40,669 nucleotides of DNA from a bacterium (GCA_016931355.1 JAFGEX010000061.1:1-40669), one strand, 5' to 3'; positions 22,928 through 32,070 are shown, numbered from the stretch's first letter. Numbers and translations: made by a program. Notes: a model not told the origin generated them from the letters alone.

Positions 22928-23832
22928 AAAAGTGTACCTCCTTTTTTATTTTTTACCCCCCGGGGGGCAGTCTTCACAGGATGGTTTTCCAGAACGCTTC
23001 GAATTTCGTCCATCTGCCATTTGGGCGTGGATGCGCCGCCCGTGATGCCCACGCGTTCGCCGTTCTTGAACCAGGACCAGTCCAGATCGTCCGGTTTTTC
23101 GATCCAGTGCGTCTGCGCGTTGACATGACGCGCCGTTTCAAAAAGCAGGCGGCAGTTTGAAGAATGCCTCCCTCCGATCAGGATGATCATGTCCTGTTCC
23201 TCGGCAAAGGCCTTGACGTCCGATTTCCGCGTTCTCAGGAAACGGCAGGTGGTGTCGATGATTTTCAGTCCGGAAAGGCGATGGGACAAAATCCGGCAGA
23301 TCTCGTGGAAAAGATCCGGATCCACGGTGGACTGGGCGATCAACAGGCTTCTCTCCTCGAATTCCCTCCTCTCGGCCTGCTGCGGTGTGGAGACGACGGT
23401 TCCGCTGCCCTTGCATCTTTCCATCAATCCCTTCACCTCCGGATGATCCGGGGCTCCCACGATGATGATGCCGAGGCCTTCGGAGGCATGCTGCCGGACC
23501 AGATCCTGCGAATGCTGAACGATCGGACAGGTCGCATCAATGATGCGCATGCCGTATTCCTTGGCCTTCCGGACCAGTTTTTCAGTTTCGCCGTGCGCCC
23601 TCAGAGTGAACACGGCTCCGGCGAAGGATTTTCTGGATTCGGGCTTCAAGAAGCGTTCTGATGAAACGATTTCCAGACCGAGTTGGCGGAGCCTGCCGAT
23701 CTCACGCGAATTGTGAATCAGTTCCCCGACGGCAATGATTCTCTCTCCCCGCCGCAGCGCATCCTCGGCCAGAGAAACCGCCCTTTCAACGCCGGGGCAG
23801 GGCCTGGCCTTGGTTTCAATCGTGATTCGCAT
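22891..23832 (-). CDS. ispH: 4-hydroxy-3-methylbut-2-enyl diphosphate reductase
   Basis: This 313-residue iron-sulfur enzyme catalyses the last step of the MEP isoprenoid pathway, giving IPP and DMAPP. The three cluster cysteines are C12 (ARPCPGVERA), C102 (IDATCPIV) and C196 (IDTTCRFL). Substrate-binding histidines lie in ELIHNSREI, GAPDHPEV and GGRHSSNC. The last roughly 30 residues are Lys-rich and lie beyond the conserved fold. The gene overlaps cmk upstream by 17 bp and rpsA downstream by 37 bp, so translation is tightly coupled. The ispH-rpsA pairing also occurs as a fused gene in some Firmicutes. Confidence 0.96.
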   Translation of the reverse strand: MRITIETKARPCPGVERAVSLAEDALRRGERIIAVGELIHNSREIGRLRQLGLEIVSSERFLKPESRKSFAGAVFTLRAHGETEKLVRKAKEYGMRIIDATCPIVQHSQDLVRQHASEGLGIIIVGAPDHPEVKGLMERCKGSGTVVSTPQQAERREFEERSLLIAQSTVDPDLFHEICRILSHRLSGLKIIDTTCRFLRTRKSDVKAFAEEQDMIILIGGRHSSNCRLLFETARHVNAQTHWIEKPDDLDWSWFKNGERVGITGGASTPKWQMDEIRSVLENHPVKTAPRGVKNKKGGTLLWRMWKKPKTKK

Positions 23833-24544
23833 GCCGATGCTGTCCCTTCATTTTTTCGCGGATTCGTCCAAGGATGAAACGGGTTTGTTCCTCTACGGTC
23901 ATTCGTGTCGTATCAACGGCAATGGCATCAGGCGCCGGCACGAGCGGACTGTTGGTCCTTCCGCTGTCTCTCTCATCCCGGATTCGTATCTCCTCCGCCA
24001 ATTCTTCCACGGTCATTTTCAGCCCTTGTTTCTCCATGTCCAGGCGCCTTCTCCCGGCGCGTGCTTCCAGGGAAGCCATCATGTAAAATTTCAGATCCGC
24101 GGCAGGAAACACTACGGTTCCCATGTCCCTTCCCTCAGCGATCAGGTTTCCCTGTGCGGCAGCGGCCCGCTGCAGGGCGACCATGACTTCCCGAACACGG
24201 GACACTTCACAAACCGGTCCCACCGCCCGGTCCACCTCCGGTGTCCTGATCCGGTCGCTGACGTCCCGGCCGTCCACGAGAACGTGCATCCCGCCGCCCG
24301 TATTTTCCAGTCTCACGAGAGTCTGTTCCGCCAGTTTTCCGATGGCTGCCGCATCGGCCGGTAGGATGCCCGAGTCCAGCGCCTTTACGGCCATGGCGCG
24401 GTACATGGCCCCTGTGTCCAGATAGAGCCATCCGAGTTCCTCCGCCACCTTCCGGGCTGTGGTGCTCTTTCCGGACGCAGCCGGCCCGTCTATGGTCACG
24501 ACAAATCCTTTTCCGGATACCGATTTCCCGGGCATCACGCTCAC
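23816..24544 (-). CDS. cmk: Cytidylate kinase
   Basis: This enzyme of up to 242 residues phosphorylates CMP and dCMP using ATP. The P-loop GPAASGKST is at 20-28; DTGAMYRAMA and GRDMGTVVFP (the NMP-binding and CMP-specific regions) follow, then RRLDMEKQG and RDERDSGR. It starts at GTG 24544, overlapping the upstream stop (GTGA), or at ATG 24535 three codons in. It is flanked by a pseudouridine synthase gene and ispH, an order common in the cmk-ispH-rpsA housekeeping operon. Confidence 0.95.
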   Translation of the reverse strand: MSVMPGKSVSGKGFVVTIDGPAASGKSTTARKVAEELGWLYLDTGAMYRAMAVKALDSGILPADAAAIGKLAEQTLVRLENTGGGMHVLVDGRDVSDRIRTPEVDRAVGPVCEVSRVREVMVALQRAAAAQGNLIAEGRDMGTVVFPAADLKFYMMASLEARAGRRRLDMEKQGLKMTVEELAEEIRIRDERDSGRTNSPLVPAPDAIAVDTTRMTVEEQTRFILGRIREKMKGQHRHANHD

Positions 24545-25263
24545 GCCTGCTTCAGCAACCGTTTGATTTCATCGGGCCTCAGGTCCCGCCATCGACCGGA
24601 TTTCAGATTCCCCAAAGTCAGGCCTGCGAATCTGATCCGCTTCAAATGAAGAACAGGATGTCCAACTGCTTCCATCATTCTCCTGATCTGCCGCTTCCGC
24701 CCTTCGTGTATCCTGATCTCCAGCAGGGTTTCCCCGGCCTGAATGCCGGAAATCCGGGCATCCCCGGCCACTGGCGCGCCCTCGCCGATGGACACGCCCC
24801 GTTTCAACCTTTCGATCGCACTCGCGGAAACAACGCCCCGCACCAAGGCCTGATAGACCTTCTCTGCCCCGTATCTGGGGTGAAGCAGCCGGTTCGCCAG
24901 CTGCCCGTCGTCCGTTAAAAGCAGCAGGCCTTCCGTATCGAGGTCCAGCCTCCCCACGGGGAAAAGACGCTCACGGCAATCGAGCAAATCCATCACCGTT
25001 CTCCTGCCGCGGTCATCCGACACGGTGGTCAGAAAGCCTGCCGGTTTATTTAAAAGAACATACCGGTGAACGGCCCTCGGCCAGAGAGGCCTGCCGTCCC
25101 ATTCGATCCTGTCTCTTTCCGGATCTACACGCAGGCCCGGCGACATCACCGCCCGCCCGTTGACCTTCACCCTGCCCGACCGGACCATATCGGCCGATTT
25201 TCGCCGCGACGCAACCCCGCAGGAGGCCAGATAGGCGTTCAAGGCAAAGCCGGCATGCCTCAT
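24541..25263 (-). CDS. rluB: RsuA/RluB-family rRNA pseudouridine synthase
   Basis: This 240-residue enzyme isomerises uridine in rRNA. An N-terminal S4 RNA-binding domain (LNAYLASCGVASRRKSADMV) is followed by the catalytic domain with GRLDLDTEGLLLLT, where the aspartate after GRL is catalytic, and the C-terminal IHEGRKRQIRRM motif. RluB and RluE/RsuA types are hard to separate by eye; gene order next to scpB favours RluB. ATG 25263 overlaps the scpB stop by 4 bp (ATGA) and its stop overlaps cmk (GTGA). Confidence 0.9.
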   Translation of the reverse strand: MRHAGFALNAYLASCGVASRRKSADMVRSGRVKVNGRAVMSPGLRVDPERDRIEWDGRPLWPRAVHRYVLLNKPAGFLTTVSDDRGRRTVMDLLDCRERLFPVGRLDLDTEGLLLLTDDGQLANRLLHPRYGAEKVYQALVRGVVSASAIERLKRGVSIGEGAPVAGDARISGIQAGETLLEIRIHEGRKRQIRRMMEAVGHPVLHLKRIRFAGLTLGNLKSGRWRDLRPDEIKRLLKQA

Positions 25264-25943
25264 CCTGCTCCCGCATCCTGCTCCGATTCACCGGCGTTTT
25301 CGCCGGGAAGCATCCCTGTCCCGGCATTCACCGCTGCCTGCGCCCGGGAACCCGGTTTGTCCGGATGTCCATTCTCCTCCACCGCAGCCTGCGCAACAGC
25401 CAGTGCGGATTCCTCCTTGAGCAGTTCTTCAAGTTCCCTCGGTTTCGGCAGATCCGAAAGATCATTGACCCCGAAATACCGGAGAAATTCCTGTGTCGTT
25501 CGGTAGAGAAGGGGCCTTCCGGGGCCCTCCGCCCTGCCGGACATGGTGATCAGTTTTCGCTCCAGCAGCGTGTGGATGACGCCGTCCGAATTGACTCCCC
25601 GAATGGCCTCGATTTCGGGTTTGGACACGGGCTGCCGGAATGCAATGACAGCCAGGGCTTCCAGCGCGGCCTGGGAAAGACGCGCCGTGATGCGCTTCTG
25701 AAACAGTTTCCGGATCCAGGGCGCATAATTTTCTCGCGTCACCATCTGAAAACCGCCTGCCACCTGGACGATGGAGAAGGCGCGGTTGGTTTGGGTATAA
25801 TCCAGATTCAACGCCTCGACGGCCTTGCGGATTTCCGAATCCCTGGCTTCCTCGACCAGGGCCTTGATCTGAGACGCGGGGATGGGAATATCCGAAGCGA
25901 AAATCAGGCTCTCCACGATCGGTTTCAGCGCGTCAATATCCAT
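25260..25943 (-). CDS. scpB: Segregation and condensation protein B
   Basis: This 227-residue protein of tandem winged helices is a kleisin-interacting subunit of the SMC-ScpAB condensin. The motif LSQAALEALAVIAFRQPVSK followed by IRGVNSD is diagnostic, as is LLYRTTQEFLRYFGV near the end of the second winged helix. The C-terminal 35-45 residues are a disordered Ala/Glu/Gly-rich tail. ATG 25943 lies 11 bp after scpA, and the stop overlaps the pseudouridine synthase start by 4 bp. Confidence 0.94.
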   Translation of the reverse strand: MDIDALKPIVESLIFASDIPIPASQIKALVEEARDSEIRKAVEALNLDYTQTNRAFSIVQVAGGFQMVTRENYAPWIRKLFQKRITARLSQAALEALAVIAFRQPVSKPEIEAIRGVNSDGVIHTLLERKLITMSGRAEGPGRPLLYRTTQEFLRYFGVNDLSDLPKPRELEELLKEESALAVAQAAVEENGHPDKPGSRAQAAVNAGTGMLPGENAGESEQDAGAG

Positions 25944-25954
25944 GAGGCTCCCGT

Positions 25955-26713
25955 TTATCTCCGCACGATCCAGATTTCTTCAAAAATCGACGATTGGTGA
26001 ACACTGATCCTGCGCGTGCGGATCATCTCCAGAATGGCCATGAAGGTCACAATGATGACGATGCGCTCTTTCAGGCCCATCATCAGATCGCTGAACGCGA
26101 ATCTCTGCTTGTCCCGGAGCATGCCGTCAATAAACGCGATCTGCTCCTCCAGGGTCACCTGTATGGCGTTCACCGAGTGGAAAGGCTCCTCGGGGATATG
26201 GTCCAGCACGGTCTTGAACGCCTGCAACAGATCGAAGAGACTCATTTCCTTGAGAACGACTTCACGGCCTTCCTGCTTGAATGGCTTTTGCCATTCGAAG
26301 TAGGTACGCGGGAACATCCGCCTCTGTCTGTCCTCCAGATCAGTCAGATCCTCGGCCACTTCCTTGAATCGTTTGTACTCCAAAAGCTGCCGGACCAGCT
26401 CAGTCCTCGGATCCCCTTCCTCCTCTCCCTCCCCCTCCTCCTCCGGTTTGGGCAGAAGCATCTTCACCTTGATCTGAATCAGGGTCGCCGCCATTAAAAT
26501 AAACTCACCCGCTATGTCGAGGTCCAGCTCCTGCATCAACTCGATATAGGCGAGGTACTGCCGCGTGATCAGGGCGATGGGAATGTCATATATGTCCATC
26601 TCCTCCTTGCGGATGAGGAACAGGAGCAGGTCCAGCGGCCCCTCGAAATTGGGCAGCCGGATGCGATAGGCTTCCCTTTCCTCGGCCGGGATCAGCGTCT
26701 CTATCCCAGACAA
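25955..26713 (-). CDS. scpA: Segregation and condensation protein A (kleisin)
   Basis: This 252-residue kleisin bridges SMC heads and recruits ScpB. The N-terminal domain has FEGPLDLLLFLIRKEEMDIYDIPI, then GEFILMAATLIQIKVKMLLP. A short acidic linker (EEEGEGEEEGD) is followed by the C-terminal winged helix, ending in SVHQSSIFEEIWI. Start TTG 26713 overlaps the trpS 3' end by 13 bp. It pairs with scpB directly downstream. Confidence 0.94.
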   Translation of the reverse strand: MSGIETLIPAEEREAYRIRLPNFEGPLDLLLFLIRKEEMDIYDIPIALITRQYLAYIELMQELDLDIAGEFILMAATLIQIKVKMLLPKPEEEGEGEEEGDPRTELVRQLLEYKRFKEVAEDLTDLEDRQRRMFPRTYFEWQKPFKQEGREVVLKEMSLFDLLQAFKTVLDHIPEEPFHSVNAIQVTLEEQIAFIDGMLRDKQRFAFSDLMMGLKERIVIIVTFMAILEMIRTRRISVHQSSIFEEIWIVRR

Positions 26714-27687
26714 AGCGCCTCCCGGGCCTCGGCCATGGTGGATTCCGCAACAGCTCGGGCTTTTCGATCCCCCTCCCGTATGATGTCCATGACCTCATCG
26801 CGGTGCGATTCGAAATGCCTCCTCTTCTCCCGCATGGGCGCCAGGATGTCCGACAGGATTTGAGCCATCTGTTTCTTGTGTGCGACGCAGCCGAGGCAGC
26901 CCTTCCTGCAGTCCTCCGCCGTCTGGGCGGAGGTCCCAGGCGCAAATTTCTGATGATAGGCATATACCACGCATCCTTCCGGATGCCCGGGATCCGTGGC
27001 GCGTATCCGTGCCGGATCCGTGTAAGCCTGCATTACCCGCTTCTGAATTTCCTCGGGCGAATCCGAAAGCGTGATCGTATTATCCAGGGATTTGCTCATC
27101 TTGCGTCCATCCAGGCCCGGAAGCCTGGCGAATTCCGTCAGCAGCGTTTCAGGCTCCGGAAAAACGGGTTTGAAAACCTGATTGAAACGCCTGGCCAGTT
27201 CGCGTGTAATCTCGACATGAGGCGCCTGGTCTTCACCGACCGGTACTGCATCCGCTTTATAGAGCAGGATATCCGCAGCCTGAAGCACCGGGTATCCCAG
27301 ATGCCCGTAGGACATGTTGACTTCCAGACCCAGGTCCCTGGCCTGTTCCTTCACCGTCGGATTCCGCTGCAGCCGAGGGACCGTGATCAGCATGGAAAGG
27401 ATCAGATGCAGCTCCGCGTGTTCGCGGACATGGGATTGCACGAACATCGGGCTTTCGGCCGGATCGAGGCCGGCTGCGAGCCAGTCGATGACCACTTCCA
27501 TGCTGTTGTCCCGGATCCGGCATGTATTCTCCACGGAAGTGGTCAGCATGTGCCAGTCGGCCACCATGTGAAAGCTGGAATAAGTTTTCTGAAGACGCAC
27601 CCAGTTTTCCAGGGCTCCGACATAATTTCCCAGGTGCAGCCGGCCGGTCGGACGCATGCCGCTCAGGATTCTCTTTTTCCGGGTCAT
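26701..27687 (-). CDS. trpS: Tryptophanyl-tRNA synthetase
   Basis: This 328-residue class I synthetase charges tRNA-Trp. The HIGH-like motif is H18-L-G-N21 in GRLHLGNYVGAL and KMSKS is at 196-200. The tryptophan pocket region (MSYGHLGYPVLQAADILLY) is well kept. The length matches bacterial TrpS. It starts 23 bp after an HNH gene and overlaps scpA by 13 bp, so it is part of the long minus-strand housekeeping operon. A TrpR-like repressor gene is also in this window but far away; no similar palindrome was noticed near trpS. Confidence 0.96.
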   Translation of the reverse strand: MTRKKRILSGMRPTGRLHLGNYVGALENWVRLQKTYSSFHMVADWHMLTTSVENTCRIRDNSMEVVIDWLAAGLDPAESPMFVQSHVREHAELHLILSMLITVPRLQRNPTVKEQARDLGLEVNMSYGHLGYPVLQAADILLYKADAVPVGEDQAPHVEITRELARRFNQVFKPVFPEPETLLTEFARLPGLDGRKMSKSLDNTITLSDSPEEIQKRVMQAYTDPARIRATDPGHPEGCVVYAYHQKFAPGTSAQTAEDCRKGCLGCVAHKKQMAQILSDILAPMREKRRHFESHRDEVMDIIREGDRKARAVAESTMAEAREALCLG

Positions 27688-27710
27688 TCACACCTCTATG
27701 GCACTCTGGA

Positions 27711-28214
27711 TCAGGAGAGGAAGAGATAGGGCTTCCAGCGTTCATCCGGAATGCCCATCAGGTTCTGTATGAAGAAGAGATAACCCGGTTTCCGGGGTTC
27801 TCTGAGCAGAGGCATGTTGGCCTCGCCGGGCGTTCTGTCCCTTTTCCTGGCATTGCATTCCGTGCACGCGCAAACCAGATTCTCCCATGAATCCTGCCCC
27901 ATCCTGTTCTTGGGCAGCACGTGGTCAACGGTCAGGGGTCCCTGTGTCTTCCCGCAATACTGGCACTGGTGGTTGTCGCGCTTGATGATGTTTTTCCTGG
28001 AAAGGAGAACGCGTTTCCGCGGCACATGGATGAAACGGCTCAACCGGACGATGCTGGGAAGGTGAATGGATTCCTTCATGGAGCGTACCAACTGGTGATT
28101 GTGCTCGACCACTTCGGCCTTCTCGAGGCAGAGCAGGATGATGGCCCGCTTCGCGCTGCATACGCTCATGGGTTCATAGTTTTGATTCAGAACCAGAACA
28201 CGACTGTTGAGCAT
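27711..28214 (-). CDS. HNH endonuclease domain protein
   Basis: This 167-residue protein has a C-terminal HNH/His-Me finger: CQYCGKTQGPLTVDHVLPKNRMG, then ENLVCACTECNARK, giving two CxxC zinc pairs around the catalytic HV and N residues. The N-terminal half (VLVLNQNYEPMSVCSAKRAI) is the usual partner of this widespread small HNH family. It starts at ATG 28214 behind GGAAGG; longer in-frame extensions upstream run into the promoter region. It is the first gene of the housekeeping operon. The cellular role is unknown; no mobile element surrounds it. Confidence 0.9.
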   Translation of the reverse strand: MLNSRVLVLNQNYEPMSVCSAKRAIILLCLEKAEVVEHNHQLVRSMKESIHLPSIVRLSRFIHVPRKRVLLSRKNIIKRDNHQCQYCGKTQGPLTVDHVLPKNRMGQDSWENLVCACTECNARKRDRTPGEANMPLLREPRKPGYLFFIQNLMGIPDERWKPYLFLS

Positions 28215-28287
28215 CGCTGTCTTTTTCCTTCCCGGCGCCTGAAAATGCGTATCCGAACAACGCAGGGCGCTCAAAATTCGGGTCATT

Positions 28288-28316
28288 AATTTAATATAAA
28301 ATAATGATATTAGCAA
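28288..28316 (-). promoter_or_regulatory. Candidate sigma70 promoter of the HNH-trpS-scpAB operon
   Basis: On the minus strand TTGCTA (28316-28311) and TAAATT (28293-28288) are separated by 17 bp in a markedly AT-rich gap between two divergent genes. The leader to ATG 28214 would be about 65-70 nt. Confidence 0.5.
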
Positions 28317-28408
28317 GTCGTTTTTCATCCTTTGCAAATCTCATAAATTTTTATTACCTTTTTCCCGTATTTTTCCCTGCCGCATTCAACAGAAAGAGGA
28401 AATGAAGG

Positions 28409-29275
28409 ATGAAATATTATAAATACCATGGATTGGGAAATGATTATCTGGTTCTGGACCCGGCCGAGACGGAGCGGCTCCCAAGGCCGGAGGAGATCCG
28501 GCTGATCTGCCACCGGAACTTCGGCGTGGGATCGGACGGCATCCTCTGGGGTCCCCTACCGTCGCAAAAAGGGACGTTCGGTCTGCGCATTTTCAATCCG
28601 GACGGCAGCGAGGCGGAAAAAAGCGGGAATGGATTGAGAATTTTTTCACGGTACCTGTTCGACCGCGGGAGGGTCGGCGACAGGCCTTTTCTCATCCACA
28701 CGGCCGGGGGAAAGGTTCAATCCCTCGTTCATCCGGGTGGCAGAAAGGTGGATGTCCGGATGGGAAGGATCAGTTTTTCCTCGAAGGACATCCCGGTGAA
28801 GGGGCCTGAACGCGAAGTGATCAACGAAACGCTCCAGCTGCACGGCCGGTCCTTCCGATACTGCGCCGCGACCATCGGCAATCCGCATTGTGTGATCCCC
28901 CTGGACGATATTTCGGAAGCACTTGCAAGGGAAATCGGCCCCCTCGCCGAAACGGATGACCGTTTCCCCAACCGGACCAATGTCCAGTTCATGAAGGTCC
29001 TTGATCCGCACGCCGTACGGATCGAGATTTGGGAGCGGGGCGCAGGCTATACCCTGGCCTCCGGCAGTTCGAGCTGCGCGGCTGCATGCGTCGCGTGCAA
29101 GCTGGGTCTCTGTAGAAGCCCGGTCACCGTACGGATGCCCGGCGGGGAGCTTGAAATCACCGTCTCGGAGGACTGGACCGTGGACATGAGCGGGCCGGTC
29201 ACGCGTGTCTCGGAAGGGGTTATCCTGGATGAAGCCTTCGAATGGACGGAAAAAATGCAGAGGGAAAATCCATGA
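28409..29275 (+). CDS. Diaminopimelate epimerase homologue lacking both catalytic cysteines
   Basis: This 288-residue protein has the two-lobed DapF fold. In DapF two cysteines act as acid and base, within GSE-x-CGNG and ACGTGAC contexts. Here the equivalents are Ser72 (GSEAEKSGNGLRI) and Ser218 (YTLASGSSSCAA); the surrounding residues, including N11-D12, G73-N74-G75 and E209-R210, are kept. It heads a dapF-dapL-lysA operon, overlapping dapL by 4 bp (ATGA), so diaminopimelate chemistry is expected. It could work with serines, racemise something else, or be a non-catalytic partner. I recall similar SGNGLR-type homologues, so this is unlikely to be a sequencing error, and both changes co-occur. 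RBS GAGG lies 9 nt before ATG 28409. Confidence 0.88.
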   Translation: MKYYKYHGLGNDYLVLDPAETERLPRPEEIRLICHRNFGVGSDGILWGPLPSQKGTFGLRIFNPDGSEAEKSGNGLRIFSRYLFDRGRVGDRPFLIHTAGGKVQSLVHPGGRKVDVRMGRISFSSKDIPVKGPEREVINETLQLHGRSFRYCAATIGNPHCVIPLDDISEALAREIGPLAETDDRFPNRTNVQFMKVLDPHAVRIEIWERGAGYTLASGSSSCAAACVACKLGLCRSPVTVRMPGGELEITVSEDWTVDMSGPVTRVSEGVILDEAFEWTEKMQRENP

Positions 29276-30501
29276 CCACGCTGAATCCCCATTATGACAA
29301 ACTCGCAGCCGGTTACCTGTTTCCGGAGATCGCCAGGCGCGCCCGGGAATTCCAGTCGAAAAATCCCGGCGTGGAGCTGCTGCCGCTCGGCATCGGAAAC
29401 ACGACGGAGCCCCTGACGCCGGCCGTCATCCGCGGGCTGCATGCCGGTGTCGAAAAACTGGCCAGGCCTGAAACCTATTCCGGCTACGGCGATTACGAGG
29501 GCGACATCCGGCTCCGCGAATCCATTTCAGCCTTGTACCGGGAACGCGGCGTGGACATCGGTACGGACGAGATTTTCGTCAGCGACGGCGCCAAGCCGGA
29601 TTCCGGCAACATCCAATCCATTTTCGGTGTGAACAATGTCGTGGCGGTTCAGGACCCGGCCTATCCGGTGTACGTGGACACCAATGTCATCGCGGGACGC
29701 ACAGGACCGATGAATCCCGGAACCCGGAAATACAGGCGCATGATTTACATGCCGTGCGTCGAATCGAACGGATTCTTCCCCGATCTTCCCGACCGGAAGG
29801 CCGGCCTGATCTATTTATGCAGCCCGAACAATCCCACAGGCACTGTGGCCACGCACGATCAGCTTTCCCGCTTCGTCCGTTTTGCAAACGAGAACCGCTC
29901 CGTCCTGATTTTCGACGCCGCCTACTCGGCCTTCATCCGCGATCCCGCATTGCCCCGAAGCATCTATGAGATCCAGGGCGCCAAAAGTTGTGCCATCGAA
30001 ATTCACAGTTTTTCAAAAACCGCCGGATTCACGGGCGTGCGGCTGGGATGGTGCATTGTTCCCAAAAGCCTCATTGCCGGAGATTCCGGACCTGGGCGGG
30101 CCAACACCCTGTGGTTCAGGCGGCAAAGCACTTTCTTCAACGGCGCCTCGAATATCGCCCAGGAAGGGGGCATCGCCGCCCTTTCTCCGCAGGGCCGTGA
30201 GGAATGCCGGGGGCTCGTCGATTATTACATGGAAAATGCACGCATCATCCGGGAAACGCTGTCCAAAATGGGCCTGACCGTTTACGGCGGGATGCACGCG
30301 CCCTATCTCTGGCTGAAGACGCCCCGGAAAATGAAATCCTGGGACTTCTTTGACAAGCTTCTGGGCGAGACCCATGTGATCGGAACACCGGGTCTGGGTT
30401 TCGGCCCAAGCGGCGAAGGATTCATCCGGCTGTCCGCCTTCGGACACCGCGAGGACATCCGGAAAGCGGCCCTCTGCATCGAAAAAAACCTGAAGCTGTA
30501 G
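29272..30501 (+). CDS. dapL: LL-diaminopimelate aminotransferase
   Basis: This 409-residue PLP aminotransferase converts tetrahydrodipicolinate to LL-diaminopimelate, bypassing DapD, DapC and DapE. The features are GNTTEPLTPAVI, YSGYGDYEGDIRLRESI, the DapL-type SDGAKPDSGNIQ, CSPNNPTGT, the PLP lysine in SFSKTAGFTGVRLGW and a C-terminal FIRLSAFG with the substrate-binding arginine. ATG 29272 overlaps the dapF homologue stop by 4 bp. lysA follows 17 bp later, so the three genes form one operon for lysine and cell-wall diaminopimelate. Confidence 0.94.
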   Translation: MTTLNPHYDKLAAGYLFPEIARRAREFQSKNPGVELLPLGIGNTTEPLTPAVIRGLHAGVEKLARPETYSGYGDYEGDIRLRESISALYRERGVDIGTDEIFVSDGAKPDSGNIQSIFGVNNVVAVQDPAYPVYVDTNVIAGRTGPMNPGTRKYRRMIYMPCVESNGFFPDLPDRKAGLIYLCSPNNPTGTVATHDQLSRFVRFANENRSVLIFDAAYSAFIRDPALPRSIYEIQGAKSCAIEIHSFSKTAGFTGVRLGWCIVPKSLIAGDSGPGRANTLWFRRQSTFFNGASNIAQEGGIAALSPQGREECRGLVDYYMENARIIRETLSKMGLTVYGGMHAPYLWLKTPRKMKSWDFFDKLLGETHVIGTPGLGFGPSGEGFIRLSAFGHREDIRKAALCIEKNLKL

Positions 30502-30517
30502 CCCGGAGGACAAAGGA

Positions 30518-31837
30518 ATGACCGTCTCATTGAAAGGCCCTGTCACACCGCAAGTGATCGCCGAAACGGCGCGGAAATTCGGGACCCCGGTTTACCTGTA
30601 CGATGAAAGGGAAATCATCTCCAAATGCCGGCAGATGCTGGCCATGCCCAATGCCTTCGGCCTGCAGGTGCGTTACGCCATGAAGGCGAACAGCAGCCGC
30701 GCCCTTCTCAGAATCATTGCGGGCGAGGGCTTGAATCTGGATTTGTCCTCGCTCAACGAAGGCCGCAGGGCCTTTCGTGCCGGGATCCCCTATTCGCGCA
30801 TGATGCTGACCAGCCAGGAGGTGCCCTGCGGAAAGGACCGGCAGGACCTCGAGGCCATGATACAAGGCGGCATGACCTATACGGTTTGCTCCATCCGGCA
30901 ACTGGAGACCCTGGCGGATGTTGCATCGCGCAACCGGGTGCCCCTTGCCGTACGCGTGAATCCGGGTGTCGGGGCCGGCGAGTCCGTGACCCGGAACACA
31001 GGCGACAAATATTCCAGCTTCGGCATACATCTGGCCAACATCCAGAAAGCCCTTGATCTGGCCCAATCCAGGGGCCTGGTCTTCAAACAGGTGCACGTGC
31101 ACATCGGATCCGGAGGCGATCCCAAACTGTGGCGGGAAAACATCGACCGCGAACTGGACATATTGGAAAGGTTTTTCCCGGACGCGGATACGATCAATTT
31201 CGGAGGAGGATTCAAGGAAAGCCGCATGCCGGATGAAACCGCTGCGGACATACAGGAATTGGGCCGGTACGCCAGAAAAAAGCTCGAATCCTTCCACCTG
31301 AAAACAGGCAGGGAGCTGAAAATGGCCGTGGAACCCGGCACCTTCATCGTAGCCAATGCCGGCTACCTGATCGCCGGCGTGATCGATGAGAAATGGTCCG
31401 GCCCGGGCGGATTCGAATTCATCATCCTGGATGCCGGCATGGAATCGAACACACGCCCCCTGCTCTACGGGTCCAGGCATCCTTTTTACGTGGTTTCCAG
31501 GGAAGGCGCTTTGCTCTCATCGGAATTCGACCTGAACGCCATGGATGTCGAATTGGACTACAGGGTGGTGGTGGGCCGATGCTGCGAAAGCGGGGATTCT
31601 CAGAGCCTGGATTACCAGGGGCATATCATTCCACGGAAAATGGCGGATCCGTCCGTTGGCGATTACGTGGTTATCGGAGGGACGGGCGCCTACTGCTCGG
31701 CCATGTCCCTCTCGAACTACAACTCATTCCCAAAGGCCCCAGAGGTGCTGCTGGGGAAGGACGGTTCCCTGAAACTGATCCGTTCCGGACAAACCCTGGA
31801 CCAGATGCTTCAAAACGAAATGGATGAAGGGCAATAA
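30518..31837 (+). CDS. lysA: Diaminopimelate decarboxylase
   Basis: This 439-residue PLP alanine-racemase-type barrel decarboxylates meso-diaminopimelate to lysine. PLP lysine K56 is in YAMKANSS; HVHIGSGG and INFGGGF bind phosphate; VEPGTFIVANAGYL and CCESGD (catalytic cysteine region) follow. ATG 30518 has GGAGGACAAAGGA directly upstream. Distant relatives act on arginine or carboxynorspermidine, but the dapF-like/dapL context supports LysA. An imperfect stem GAAGGGCA/TGCCCTTC (31826-31850) spans the stop codon without a T-run, so it is a weak terminator at best. The 230 bp to the next gene hold nothing else recognisable. Confidence 0.9.
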   Translation: MTVSLKGPVTPQVIAETARKFGTPVYLYDEREIISKCRQMLAMPNAFGLQVRYAMKANSSRALLRIIAGEGLNLDLSSLNEGRRAFRAGIPYSRMMLTSQEVPCGKDRQDLEAMIQGGMTYTVCSIRQLETLADVASRNRVPLAVRVNPGVGAGESVTRNTGDKYSSFGIHLANIQKALDLAQSRGLVFKQVHVHIGSGGDPKLWRENIDRELDILERFFPDADTINFGGGFKESRMPDETAADIQELGRYARKKLESFHLKTGRELKMAVEPGTFIVANAGYLIAGVIDEKWSGPGGFEFIILDAGMESNTRPLLYGSRHPFYVVSREGALLSSEFDLNAMDVELDYRVVVGRCCESGDSQSLDYQGHIIPRKMADPSVGDYVVIGGTGAYCSAMSLSNYNSFPKAPEVLLGKDGSLKLIRSGQTLDQMLQNEMDEGQ

Positions 31838-32070
31838 TCCCCTGCCCTTCCGGACCTGCTGCACCGTGATGTTCCCGGCTGCATGGCGCTCCAGTCAACG
31901 GACATGCGAATCTGCATGGAGTCATCTCCGGCCGGGATTTCCCTGAAATAAAACACACTGATGCGGAACCGTGCGGGCACGGGAACACGACCGCCTTCGC
32001 TTTCGCTCTGTTGATGCGGTATTTTCTCCACACCGGTACCGAATGGACGGGGGACCCGCTGTCCAGGCCG

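Noticed and set aside
26803-27729. 308-codon open frame on the plus strand
   Set aside because: Antisense to trpS with its complete HIGH and KMSKS motifs.
30527-31480. 317-codon open frame on the minus strand
   Set aside because: Antisense to lysA, whose PLP and substrate motifs are intact.
31826-31850. Hairpin spanning the lysA stop as a terminator
   Set aside because: No T-run follows it and it overlaps coding sequence, so it was mentioned only in the lysA entry.
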